From assembly GCA_000827265.1 (NCBI GenBank), contig KN834831.1, positions 32,997 through 96,996 on the forward strand: a stretch of 64,000 nt of DNA, written 5' to 3'. The notes under the pieces are model-generated. The model was not told the origin of the DNA and searched no databases. It worked only from the letters and a program-made list of their open reading frames with translations. A program made the position numbers and the translations under genes. Positions 13,472-24,498 of this stretch are shown here, piece by piece. How positions within the stretch are numbered: the stretch's first letter is position 1; every line of letters begins with the position of its first letter. Source of the stretch: Collybiopsis luxurians FD-317 M1 (lineage: Eukaryota; Basidiomycota; Agaricomycetes; Agaricales; Omphalotaceae).

Positions 13472-14147
13472 CTAGAGGCCTTTGGGACAGTCAAACTTCC
13501 CGTCGATCTCCTTTGCACTCAGCTCTGCCGTCACATTCCTAACCCCATGTCCATGCACACCCCTCATAATACCGAACGTAGCTACCAAATCGTCCGTACA
13601 GTATCGCCCAGTAAACTCTATCTGTGTCGCCGTACCTCCGCAAACACTTTGAAGCCGCAAAGCCTCAGTATATCCCCCTATAGTAAGGGTACCATTTGGC
13701 TTGACGGGAGCATTGGTGATATATTCAGGTCCTTGCATCCTCCATGCCATCTCGAAAGTCTTCTCGCTTTTGGAAAAGTGGATGAGGTATTCGGGAAACT
13801 CCCCTCCAAAGTAGGAGAAGACACGCGCGGCACCGGGGACGTTGTTCGTTCCGGTTTTACGCTCGGGCGAGAAGGAGCTCTGATGTGAGTCAGGGATAGA
13901 GGACAAGTAAAAGAGAGGGAGGGTTTTTACTCACACACCACTCGTAGTCGAAGAAGCTTCCCATTTTCTCGATGAATTTTTCGGGAGGGACGTCGTAAGC
14001 GCCCGTGACGATTTCCCAGCCAGCAGATAGTCCCGCCTCGCATGCAGGGTCTTCGATGGCGAAGGGCCTACGTTGGGGGAGGATCCGGTCACGAAAGCTG
14101 TATGCGGCAAGGAGGGCGACTGCAGAAAAGACGATAGAGCGAGACAT
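13472..14147 (-). CDS. SRPBCC-like small protein with N-terminal hydrophobic segment
   Basis: Two exons, 14147-13935 and 13879-13472, are joined by a 55 bp GT-AG intron and give 206 residues. The start MSRSIVFSAVALLAAYSF is a signal or anchor segment. The body has FFDYEWC, SSFSPERKTGTNNVPGAAR, a repeated beta-strand pattern with LIHFSKSEKTFEMAWRM, and an IEFTGRYC stretch. Size and strand pattern resemble the START/SRPBCC (Bet v 1-like) fold, whose members bind hydrophobic ligands or act as cyclases. That assignment is by pattern only. It is divergent from the MFS gene (458 bp between starts), so shared control is likely. It may bind or rearrange a pathway intermediate; the function is unknown. 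Confidence 0.7.
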
Positions 14148-14605
14148 GTAGAGCGGCGGTGAGTCCAAACCTGGGCTGATTAGCAGTTTAACATTTAACT
14201 CCAGCGAATCCGTGACCATCGTAACTCGTATACGCTAAGTTTTTCGTCTCTAAGTTCCTCGGAGCCTCTCACGTTGCTTTGCGGACCAGATATTATTCTA
14301 CTACCCATTTAGCATATCCCGCCCATACCATTTCTGATATGAACTGTTTTCAGGCAACCAATCTGATCACTGGAACTGAATTGTTTTCAGTCCGGACGGG
14401 AGAAGCAGACTACTAGTATTCGATCCCATCAAGCATGCGTTGCATCGGAAGAGAGGGAGGAATCCGAATGATACAACTTCTCTGTCAGGATGCCGAGCAG
14501 CTTGGACGTCAGATCCAGATCGGTCACACCTGGTTGGGTTCATTTGATTGCCGTAAATTCAGTCCAATATAGGATGGGTGGGAACATGCTTTGTCCTCGC
14601 CATCC
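14148..14605. promoter_or_regulatory. Divergent promoter between SRPBCC-like gene and MFS gene
   Basis: These 458 bp separate the two start codons. A symmetric-looking pair GGAACTGAATTG...TTTTCAGTCCGG lies at about 14370-14396. I see no canonical TATA box. Shared regulation is inferred from the arrangement. Confidence 0.5.
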
Positions 14606-16408
14606 ATGTCGTCCAGTAGCATCAACCAAAAGGCTTCAACTGGTCAAAATTCCGTCCCAGATGCTTCCGAAAACATGAAAGAGATGGAAGCCGGTGGTAT
14701 TCCAGCTACGGACGACGCCACGAAGCCAACGGCGCAGCTCGAGCTCACCAAGCTCAGGCGCAATCTCATCCTTTTTGTCCTGTGCTCTTCCCAATTCTTC
14801 GATATTTTCAATGCATCCGCAGCCATTCTTTCGTTGCCCGAGGTGAGCATTACAAATGCAATTATTGACCACTGAATCTATCTTCCTCTGCAGATGGGCG
14901 CAGATTTGGGTTTTGCTACTGGTTCGCTGCAATGGATCCTCTCCGTATACACGCTCACGTTCGCCGCGTTCATGCTTGCATCTGGCCGTCTGGCCGATAT
15001 CACCCATCCTAAGCCCATCTTCTGCGTCGGATATGCTATCGTCGGTTTGTTCAGTATACCAGTCGCAGCGAGCGTCAACCCCATCATGTCCATTGTCTTT
15101 CGAGCGATTCAAGGCATTGGTGCTGCGATGAATGTTCCTTCGTCGATTTCACTCCTTATCACCTATTTCCCCAACCCTGCAGAACAAGGTCGTGCACTTG
15201 CAATCTTTGGAGCTTCGGGATCCATTGGGAATATTAGTGGATTCATTATCTCGGGAGCACTTTCAGCTGGTGCTTCCTGGCGTTGGGGTACTTGCGTTCC
15301 ATTCGTTTCAGTTGCGACTTTTTTGCTGATTGGCTAGATCAGTCTACTACCTCCTTGCCATACTCGTGGTGCCGTTCTCCGTGTTGGGGTGGTTCATCCT
15401 GCCGAAGCATCAGATACCCGAAGGACGAGACCGCCGGTCAGTTGATTGGCTTGGTACCAGCACGCTCACTGCTGCTCTGATTCTCCTCGTCTTCGCACTT
15501 TCTGATTCCGGTGAAGTTGGTGAGTTTTCAATATGCTCTGTCATTGTGGGCCTTCCATCTTATCGAGTACGTGTATCAGGATGGGGTGCAGCGCGTGTCA
15601 TTGTGACGCTAGTGCTTTCCGTCGTTTTGATAGTCGCATTCTTCGTCGTCGAGAAATTCGTGAAGGATCCTGCCATACCACCAAGAACATGGACGAATAA
15701 GAATTTCATTCCCTTGTTCTTCTACGCGTGGAGCATCTATTGGTTCGCCCTTGGGACAGAACTTAACCTTGTACAGATCTTCCAGGTAAAATTGTCCCTT
15801 CCCGCACTTGAAAGCCTAGGTTTCTAATGCTTTGAATGTAAGGACCTATGGCATACATCAGCTATTTCTGCCGCTGTTCGCTGCTTCCCGCTTGGTATCA
15901 CAGCTGGTATTAGTGCCTACCTGACCGGCGTCTTTGCTCCCAGGATCCCCCGTCGCATCCTGCTTCTCGTCGGACAAGTTTTCATGGCTGGTAGCGTCAT
16001 ACTCTTTGCGTTCGCCGATAGGCCCGACAGGTACTGGTCCTACATGGTTCCCGCCATGATCATCGGTATGTTTGGTGTCTCTGTGGCATACGTTGGGAAC
16101 ACGATCGCAGTCATGGAGAGTGCGCGGCCCACCGACCAAGGTGTTGTTGGTGCGATCATGTACACTGCATATCAAGTCGGTTCAACCATAGGCATTGCTG
16201 GTGAGTGTGATTGAATTCTTTCTTTCAAGCCTCGCTGAGTCATCTTTTCGCTTGGGTACTAGTGACATCTTCCGTTGCAACGAGTGTGAATAAAAATCAG
16301 CCGGGCGATGCTATCTCGCAGTTCAAGGGTTTTCAGGACTCGTTCTGGGCGATGCTTGGAATGCACGGTACCGAGATTTTGATAACTTTCATCTTTGTTC
16401 GCAACTAG
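14606..16408 (+). CDS. MFS transporter, drug:H+ antiporter (DHA2-like)
   Basis: Six exons (14606-14842, 14894-15287, 15343-15519, 15580-15785, 15843-16200, 16263-16408) give 505 residues in consistent phase. The start is the ATG of MSSSSINQKAS; upstream in-frame codons have no ATG. A polar N-terminus of about 50 residues precedes LILFVLCSSQFFDIFNASAA (TM1). MFS motif A appears as GRLADITHPKP, and the central domain has AIQGIGAAMNVPSSISLL, typical of multidrug antiporters. Repeated hydrophobic helices follow, and the joined W-V-Y-Y-L reading at the second splice fits the family. The length suits a 12-14 TM exporter of the plasma membrane. Next to a terpene synthase and P450s, export of the end product or self-resistance is the likely job. 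Confidence 0.93.
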
Positions 16409-17486
16409 ATTAGAGACAGAATCTGCTTTCTTTTGCCCATGTAGTCATGAATGTGCTGAACGAAGAGGAATAGTAGCAGTGCAGTTTCAGTAGGACGTAG
16501 TATTACCAAAGTCAGGTTTCGCAGCGCCCGTCACACGCCATTCTTTTCATCTACTCGTTTGAGTTTCGGACCAGTGTTTAGCCAGTGAAACTGACCTTGC
16601 GGCCGATTTTATTGTCAAGAGCATCAGGAGGATAGATGAAAAGGGTACTACTGACTTGAAGAAGAAAGGGGCCAGAAACCAAAGTTCAAACAGGGAGGAG
16701 GAGAGTGGAATGCAAAATAAAGCGGAGGGCAACGCAACGATAACTAGTATGATGAGCAGAAAGATAGTTGTATATATGAAAGAGAAAGGACCATGAAAAA
16801 TATCATTTCCTACAAACATACCTAATACGATGAGTAGAAAGAAAGGTGAGGAAAAGCTATACTGTAGTCTATTGGTATACTCAACGGTACGTGGGACTTT
16901 GCTACTGCGTTTACACTTCAACGGCAAGAAAAGGAAGAGGAGGGTACAAAAATGTTCTAGACCGCCGGAACGCACTACTGAGCGGTTACTCCACATGGAT
17001 TACTATCTCACTACTAGCTTTACGTAAACTCTTGTTTATGCCCGATGACATCCCCGATATCGGATTCATCAACATCCAATCATTGAAAATATGTACAAAT
17101 AATGAAATTTTGTTTGTAGAGCTGTATGCAAACGACTGTACACTACTTGTTTCCGGATCCAGTTGTTTCTCTCATGCCGGTTCATCAGCATTCATTCCCA
17201 GTTCATCAGCATCCATTCCCAGTTCCGCTGGTTCATCAGGATGAATCTCGAAACAACTCGATTCCCAAGTCGGGATTCGAATGCTAAAGTTCCTCGCAAA
17301 CGACTCAACGGTGCAGCTCGGATCTCCCGACATCAATTCGTTAACTCCGGGGATGGGAAGCAAGTAGTACCTCCGCCTATCGCATTCGTCGGACTGCTGC
17401 TTTCTTCGGTGAACTAAACAAGTTGTTCATTTTCCATCTTCTCTCCCTCAAGTACCCAAATCCCACTTCTTCACTCGACAGTTGCA
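16409..17486. other. Intergenic region upstream of P450-A, with a 21 bp tandem repeat
   Basis: No gene was found. Two copies of TTCATCAGCATYCATTCCCAG stand head to tail at 17181-17201 and 17202-17222, and a partial TTCATCAGG follows at about 17236. It sits 265 bp before the P450-A start and could be a regulatory microsatellite. Confidence 0.5.
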
Positions 17487-19619
17487 ATGTCCGACTTACT
17501 TTCCCTCAAGGACGAGCCCCGGCTTTATTTTCTCGTCTTCCTCGCTGCAGGATTGGCCCTTTATGGGACTTTGCGACCCAAGAACCGGCCATCCTACCCT
17601 CCTGGACCGAAACCATTACCTGTCGCGGGCAATCTTCTCCAACTTCCTATCACAAGACCCTGGCTTCGCTTCACTAAGTGGGGGAAACAATATGGTACGT
17701 GCCATGAAGAATCTGGGCTAAGCTATATATCAATCTCACTGCAGGAGACGTCGTTCATATCAATGCTTTCGGCTACCACATCGTGATTCTCAATTCCATC
17801 AACGCGGCGAACGATGTTCTGGACAAACACTCTCGCATCTTCTCTGACAGACCAAGGCTTCGCCTCATTAATTTGTGAGTACCGTTAACCTTTGTCTTAG
17901 GTCTACTATCGATACAACTGCAGTCTCGGTGGCGACTTTGCCATTCCGATGATGCCTTACGGCGAGACTTGGCGCAGGAGTCGTGGTATTCTCCAGCAGA
18001 AGTTTCGGTCTATTGACTTGCCGACGTTTCGACCCATGGAATATGAGAAGGCGCATGAAATGGTCAAAAGGTTTATGAACAAACCTGACGACTTCTTTAC
18101 TCACGTTAAAAAGTACGTTGTTCACACTCATGTTCCCCATATCTTCGTCTCACTAATGAACGACGCGTCTCAGTTACACTGGAGGCGTTACAATGAATGT
18201 CGCCTATGGATACCGTCCCTCGGAAGGTCGCGACCATATCCTTGAAATGGCCGATGAAATGACCCACCTGTTTACGGATAATTTGATCAAAGCGACTATC
18301 ATGCAAGCCTTCCCTCCGTGTTAGTAAAGTCAACTGGACAATTTTCAAGCGCTTACATTGGTTGAAAGTGTATCGTATTCTTGAGTGGTTCCCTGGACAC
18401 AACGAATGGGGAGTACAAGCGCGGAAGATGGTTGATGAAGTTCTCGACTTCCCCTTCCGATTTGTCCAGAGCGAAATTGTAAGTTCTCCTGTGTAGTGGC
18501 CACTTTTGTACATACTAAGCATCATGCAGAGCAAAGGAACCGCTCAATCTTCGTTTACATCGGACCAGTTGGACCAGATTGGTAACTTGAAAGACCCCGA
18601 CCTCAAAGATAAGCACAAGTGGATCAAGGAGATTGCAGGAAATATTTACATTGGTCAGTATTCCTCATGGTTCAAGCTTGCATCTTGTCTCTTAACTTGT
18701 AAAACCTTCAGCTGGTACCGACACAGTAATGCATTCACACATCTTCCCCGAGCAAAGCCTTAACTTGTTTCTAGATGAACGCCGCTCTGCTTTCCTTCAT
18801 CCAGTCCATGGTTCTTCATCAAGATGCCCAGAAGAAAGCCCAAGCTGAAATAGACCGGGTCATTGGGCATGAACGTCTCCCGGAATTCAGCGACCGCGAG
18901 TCCCTCCCTTACGTCGAAGCGCTCTACAGAGAGGTATTGCGCTACCGACCGGTCACACCTCTGGGTACGTATCCTGAAAGCGCTCAGTCCTCTGCTGACC
19001 AGTCATTATATGACATAGGCATCCCTCACGCCGCCACTGAAGACTTCCTCTATAACGAGTATTATCTACCAGAAAAGGCAGTCGTGATACCAAATGTTTG
19101 GTACGAGATTTTAACGTTATAGGGCAGGCATGCAAGGCTGATAGGCTTACCACCAAAGGGCCATGACGCGCGATGAAAGAGTGTACAGTATTCCGGAAAA
19201 ATTCCTCCCTGAACGCTTCTTAACGCCAGACGGCAAGTTGAACGATGATAATATCCCCTTAAGTTATGGATTCGGGAGGAGGTAAACTTTTAGGTGTTCG
19301 CATCTGTTGGATGTAACTGATCGCCCTCGAAGGATATGCGTGGGCCGCCTCCTTGCTGAGGACACCCTTTGGATCGCGATCGCTCTTACACTCGCCACCT
19401 GCAATATTACCAAGAAGACTGATGCAAACGGGCGACTCGTAGATGTTGAAGATGTGTTGCCTGATAATTTGGTCAGGTATGTCAATCCTCTGTTGTAGCC
19501 CGGATTGGGTTGACGTGGTATCTTTCAAAAGTACACCTCTGCCTTTCGAATGCAGTATCAGGGCTCGTTCAGCCGCAAAGGAGAAGCTGATGGATTCTGT
19601 CAATTTGGATGGTTCCTAA
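17487..19619 (+). CDS. Cytochrome P450 monooxygenase A
   Basis: A multi-exon gene starting MSDLLSLKDEPR with an N-terminal membrane helix (YFLVFLAAGLALYG) and the proline hinge YPPGPKPLPVAGN. The C-helix motif is YGETWRRSR. The I-helix is AGTDT, joined by splicing at about 18735/18775 to MNAALLSF. The K-helix reads EALYREVLRYRP. The heme loop YGFGRRICVGR spans the intron at about 19282, with Cys as the axial ligand. The last exon (from 19532) reads TPLPFECSIRARS and ends at TAA 19619. All diagnostic motifs are intact. It resembles ER-bound basidiomycete P450s that oxidise terpenes; no CYP family number is assigned. It is convergent with the terpene synthase, whose stop codon is 486 bp away. 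Expected role: oxygenation of the sesquiterpene scaffold. Confidence 0.92.
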
Positions 19620-20104
19620 GTATAGCAGTATCTGTCAATGTTTCTGCGCGTAGAGCTCTACTTGTATTCAGTCACTGGGTTGATTTGGGCGCTAATGCTA
19701 ACGGCCGCCCCTTGGCGCCGCAGAGGCGATGGGGGACCGTTTTTGCAATATTCTTCCCGCATTCACTGTCTTGTTATCCTCATATCTATCGAGTATTGAT
19801 AACCCGCGATCCTTTACCGCGGTCCAGAGCATCCCCAAAACTCAGGAAGGAAAGCTCAATATGAGTCGACTGTGCTTTTTGTAGGTCCGTGGCTTATGCC
19901 AAATCGGGACATAAGCCTCCACGGATATTACTCTTGTTAACCCCGCAAAATTTGCCAGAATTCTCAATGCCACAGTTGGCTGCCTTTGAGAGAGTTAAAA
20001 GATGCTCGTGAGTTTGGATGACGAAATAATCGCTTTCCGCAGTCGCGACGGAAGTTGACTAGGTCTCACAAAAATACATTGGTCTTATCTATAATTTGGT
20101 GAAA

Positions 20105-21396
20105 TTACATCTGCAAACCGATCTCGGATAGCCGGTACCGCTTCATGGATAGATGCCACCCACTACGCAGTGTAGGAGTAAGAAGGACCCTTGGCCGAAA
20201 AATATTCGAAAGCACTTACATGTAACCCTTCTCAAAGGTCAGCCACCATTTCAAGGCCTCTGGATGGTCTGAAAGAACCGCTAGTATGCGTTCATGAGAG
20301 TGTGTGATCTCGTCAACCATCTCAGAAACAACACGAAGTGGATGCTTCCCGGAAATCTTTGCTCTGAATGCGACATAGGTCATCTCGTCTCCGGCTAGGT
20401 CCTCTTTGTAGAATCTGAAAGAGAAAAAAAAAATTCCTCAATTGACTTCGTTGGGCAAAGACACAAGGAACTAACGAGAGAATGTCATTACCAAGGTTGA
20501 TGAAGTCGTCCATATCCGGCAGCACCTGAACGTAAACCGACATGTCGGGATGAGCCGTTTGAGGGAAAACAGCGTAGGAGTAGGCAGGTGCGATGCCCGT
20601 CTTTGCGCGAAGGAACTTCGGCCAATTTTCAGCCGAGGGGTGAGGCGGCATCGTTTCAATCTCCTCCTTATCTTCCATAACCGTTCCGCTGATGAATTCC
20701 AATGCAGCGCACACCATCGAATTGGCGCAAACGGAGTCCCAGTGCAAATAGAGATTGCCAAGAATTCTGGGAAATTGATCCAGGGCGGGATCAAGTTGAG
20801 GTTTGCGGAGGAGGATGCGGTGCTGGAATTCGGATATCGCGCTGGGCATCCGTTTCGACAGGTCGTCGATGAAGATCATAAACCTGTAACTGATGTTAGC
20901 CTTCGGATTGTTGAGCGCCAATTATAAGTTGTCTCATTTACCATGAGTACAAAGCAAATTGCACTTTGGCGTCAAATGCATGGTTAAAGTAAGAGTACTG
21001 CGGAGGTAGACATGTCGATGAAATTCGGCGGTCGCTGAGAAGCAGTTACTTACCTCGACGAGGGCAGCCGCTTGATCGGCAATCTGGTTGTAGAGCTTGC
21101 CGTTATGCCCGTCGTCGGCATTCCATGTCGCGATCTCTTCCAGGATTGCCCTCTTAAGACCATCTTTATCAAATTTGACGGTGGGGGTCTCATAAGACAC
21201 GTTACGCAAAAAGCGTTCAATTTCGGACTTCACATCAGAGTCTTGAACGCCAAGAACAGTGGAATAGGCCTTCGCAGAAAAAGTAAAGAGCAATTTCAGT
21301 CCCTGTGATGAATGAGCTGCTTACCGGGGGAGAGGCAATGTATCCGAAGGGAATGAAGCTTGACATCAAGGAAAGCGTGCGACGGAGGAGCGCCAT
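20105..21396 (-). CDS. Sesquiterpene synthase, trichodiene-synthase (TRI5-like) family
   Basis: Six exons (21396-21325, 21269-21054, 20997-20942, 20883-20476, 20414-20220, 20162-20105) keep phase and give 334 residues. Metal-binding motif 1 is FIDDLSKR with D121 and D122. The position usually acidic at the end of DDxxD is Lys. Motif 2 is NDILSFYKE (N247, S251, E255), created by joining exons 4 and 5. A C-terminal Arg-Tyr pair (R324-Y325) lies in the short last exon, as in trichodiene synthase. CANSMVCAALEFISGT is typical of the PF06330 family. Such cytosolic Mg-dependent class I enzymes cyclise farnesyl diphosphate. It is divergent from the aldehyde dehydrogenase (972 bp between starts). This is the core gene of the cluster. 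The hydrocarbon formed cannot be predicted. Confidence 0.9.
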
Positions 21397-22368
21397 TGTT
21401 TGAAAGGAGAACTTGAAGGCAAGGGTCTGCACCCTTAAGATTTTGTTGCCACTTTCTGCAGTGCTGAGCGGTGAACCGCCTTTCAGTGTTCCTGAAAAAT
21501 GGACTTGAAGAACCCTATTCACCAGGAAAATATAAGTCTGAATTGAGCTGATTAGCGACTGCTTCGAAACGCGTTGATTTGAGCACCAAAAATCGTTTTG
21601 CGACATTCGTCAAAATTATATTTCAGTCAATGCATTGAACAATCAGTCTCACTAAGTGTCAATGTATGCACATATTGAAATCAGAAAATTCAGTATGTTG
21701 ACTGAATTATTGTCTTTTGGGGTTTCATTTCCGCCGGGCGGAATTTCTTTACAATCGGGGGTGATTGCTTGAAGCGCCAGATCTCCGAGCCACACGCCTT
21801 GTAGACAAGTATACTACTGTAGCATTCAACGCAACCCATACAGATCAGACTCTGATTTGAGGTAGGGACGTAATTGAGAGAGTCGAGTCCCTGAACCAAG
21901 ATCCCAAGCCAGGCAGCGTCATGTTTCGTTCCTACGAGACAAGTCAAACTCAATTAGGAGTAATTGAGATCTAAAGATTGTTGAGCGCGACTAGAAGAAC
22001 TCCATACAAAAGTCAATACATACTATTATTGATGATGCAATGCTCTAAGACCCGTTATCACTTTGAATACTTCCACCGTATCTCGATATCTTACGCAATC
22101 CCGTACACGAAGAGTGCGGAATCCTCTTGAGTATTGGCGATGCACTGATGGTTCCAAATTGATTCTACATCAGGCCTAAAATGAACCGGTGAACTGCTGG
22201 TTAGCTTCTTTAAACTACAAAAAAAGGGCGAGCGCGCTGGATCATGTCGAAATTAAAAATTCCTGATATTTACGAGTGACTAAGAGCTAGAACCTGACTT
22301 GAGCACATTAGCAGTCCTTTCACCCCATCTCTCCGACTCTCCACTTGGAACACCAATTGCCAGTCAAC
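21397..22368. promoter_or_regulatory. Divergent promoter between terpene synthase and aldehyde dehydrogenase
   Basis: These 972 bp lie between the two start codons. A short minus-strand frame (21953-21690, VECYSSILVYKACGSEIW) has no recognisable family. A plain TATA box is not obvious. Co-regulation of the two genes is inferred only from orientation. Confidence 0.45.
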
Positions 22369-24498
22369 ATGCAGTTTGAAGAAAAGCTTTTCATTGCCGG
22401 CAGTGTGAGTTGTCCCTTTGTGATAGCATATAATTAACATTGATCTCAACATGGCCTAGTTTGTTGAAGGCAACGGCACCTTCATCGACGTTATCAACCC
22501 AACGAACAAGGAGAAAGTCGCTTCAGTTCATGTCGCTGGCTCCGAGGAGGTCGATCGAGCCGTCGAGGCAGCGGAGAAGGCATGGCCTGCATGGGCGAAC
22601 TGTGACCCAGCAATCCGAGCAAAAGCCCTCAACAAGCTCGCCGATCTCATCGAAGAGAATTCAAACGTGCTTGGCATGGCGCAAACCATCGAAATGGGAA
22701 GACCTATCACGCAATCCATGTCAGTATCTTTTTCCCCTGATATGTAAGACAGACGCTGAGGGGTCGCAAAGAGGGCAGGATATCCCCGCAGTGGCAAGCA
22801 TGTATCGTTACTTTGCTGGCGTTGCGTGAGTGTCGGGCTTCTCGTCTTATCTAGAGTTTGGGTCTGAGCCAGCTCACACCTTACTAAAAAAACTTTTTAT
22901 TTTTGAATATAATAAATGACTTCAGTGACAAAGTGCACGGCAAAACCAGCCTAAACGTACCGGGGTTCTTTAGCATGGAGATCCGACAGCCATACGGTGT
23001 CACTGCTGGAATCATTCCTTGGTAAGTGCCAGTGATAAGTCGCCTTTTCGTCCGATGCCGACGCTGATAGGAATCCCAAAGGAACGGTCCTCTCGTTATG
23101 TTCGCTTGGAAATCAGCCCCAGCTTGTGAGCTTTCTGCTTTCATGCTTTTAGCAGATTCGGTAACCTTAACCGTTTGTCAGTGGCTGTCGGGAATGCAAG
23201 TATCATTAAGACGAGCGAAAAGTCACCGCTGAGCGCTTTGATATTGGCTAGCCTGGTGAAGCAAGCAGGGTGAGTACGAGCATTATTGACCGATTAATCT
23301 CGATCAGAATGTTATCGGCAACAGTATTCCGGATGGAGTATTGAGCATCATCAGCGGTGCTCGAGAGACTGGAGAGCTTCTCGCTTCGCACATGAGAATT
23401 CGCAAGATTGCTTTCACTGGCTCCCCTTCAGCTGGCAGGGCGGTAGCGCAAGCTGCCGCGCGCTCCAATATCAAATCTTGCACGTTGGAGCTCGGTGGAA
23501 AGTGTCCTGCGGTTGTATTTGATGACGCGGACCTGAATGATGCCCTATTCTGGTAAGTAGGATATAGCATCTCTGACGGTCTTTGGAACTCACCGGTCGA
23601 GAAATGAACAGGTGCCAGATGGGCTTTAGCTACAATTCGGGTCAGATTTGCGTTGCAAGCACAAGATTGTACGTTCAGGAAGGTATTTTTGATGAATTTG
23701 CGAAACGTCTCCAAGCCGCCGTGTCGCAATATCCAGTTGGTGACCCCACGGAGCAGGCTTCCGCCAGTGGACCCCAGGTGGACGCTATCCAGGTGCGGTA
23801 TATTCTGTTTACCATGCATACTAATTATTGACACGGTTCAATAGCACAGACGGGTGCTAGAATATATCGATATGGGAAAGAAGGAGGGAAAGGTACTTGT
23901 CGAAGGCAATGCTGGAAATGAAAAGGCATGTCGGAGTAGTTGCCGTTACTCTGAGAATATGGCTCAATAGTAGTAATAGGGATATTATGTGAAACCCACC
24001 GTCTTCGTCGATATCAAGGACGACGCAGTCGTAAACAAGGAGGAAATATTCGGACCTGTCGCCATTCTCCATTGTTTCTCCACAGAGGAAGAGGCTCTGA
24101 AAAGGTACTTTGTCAAGTCTACATCAGATATGCCTCTGTCTTAAACGGAAATGCAGGGCAAACGACACAGAATACGGTCTATCTGCATAGTGAGCAATTA
24201 TCCATTATGAACTTTTCTTCGGTACAACTGCTGATTCCTTATCGGTAGCGTCTTCACCAAGGATGTATCGCGTGCAATCAGGTTCGCGACATCACTTGAA
24301 GCTGGAGTTGTCGGAGTCAACACGACCATCATGACGCATCCTGACTTGGGATTCGGCGGATGGAAAGGCTCTGGAATGGGACGAGAGCTTGGTCAACACG
24401 GTAGGACTGAAAGTTCGCCAAACTTTGGATTGTGCTGAACTTCCGTTTGTTCAGCTATCGAGGCTTATACCCAAGCGAAAACTATTTTTATCCGGTGA
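22369..24498 (+). CDS. Aldehyde dehydrogenase (NAD(P)+-dependent, ALDH superfamily)
   Basis: The start is MQFEEKLFIAGS, followed by about a dozen exons separated by roughly 50-80 bp introns. Readable family landmarks in order are FVEGNGTFIDVINPTNKE, the Rossmann entry FSMEIRQPYGVTAGIIPW, VGNASIIKTSEKSPLSAL, FTGSPSAGR, the catalytic Glu in LELGGK (about 23490), the catalytic Cys in SGQICVAS (about 23650), KEEIFGPV and the C-terminal GFGGWKGSGMGRELG. The last exon ends KTIFIR then TGA at 24498. All key residues are present. It oxidises an aldehyde to a carboxylic acid in the cytosol. In this setting the likely substrate is an aldehyde made by a P450 or the GMC enzyme on the terpenoid, though a housekeeping role cannot be excluded. 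Confidence 0.92.

Noticed and set aside
13234..13888. Plus-strand frames opposite the SRPBCC-like gene
   Set aside because: Shadows of the minus-strand exons; no family and no start context.
21690..21953. Minus-strand 87-codon frame in the terpene synthase/ALDH promoter as a small gene
   Set aside because: No family, no exon partners; may be a chance frame in a promoter.
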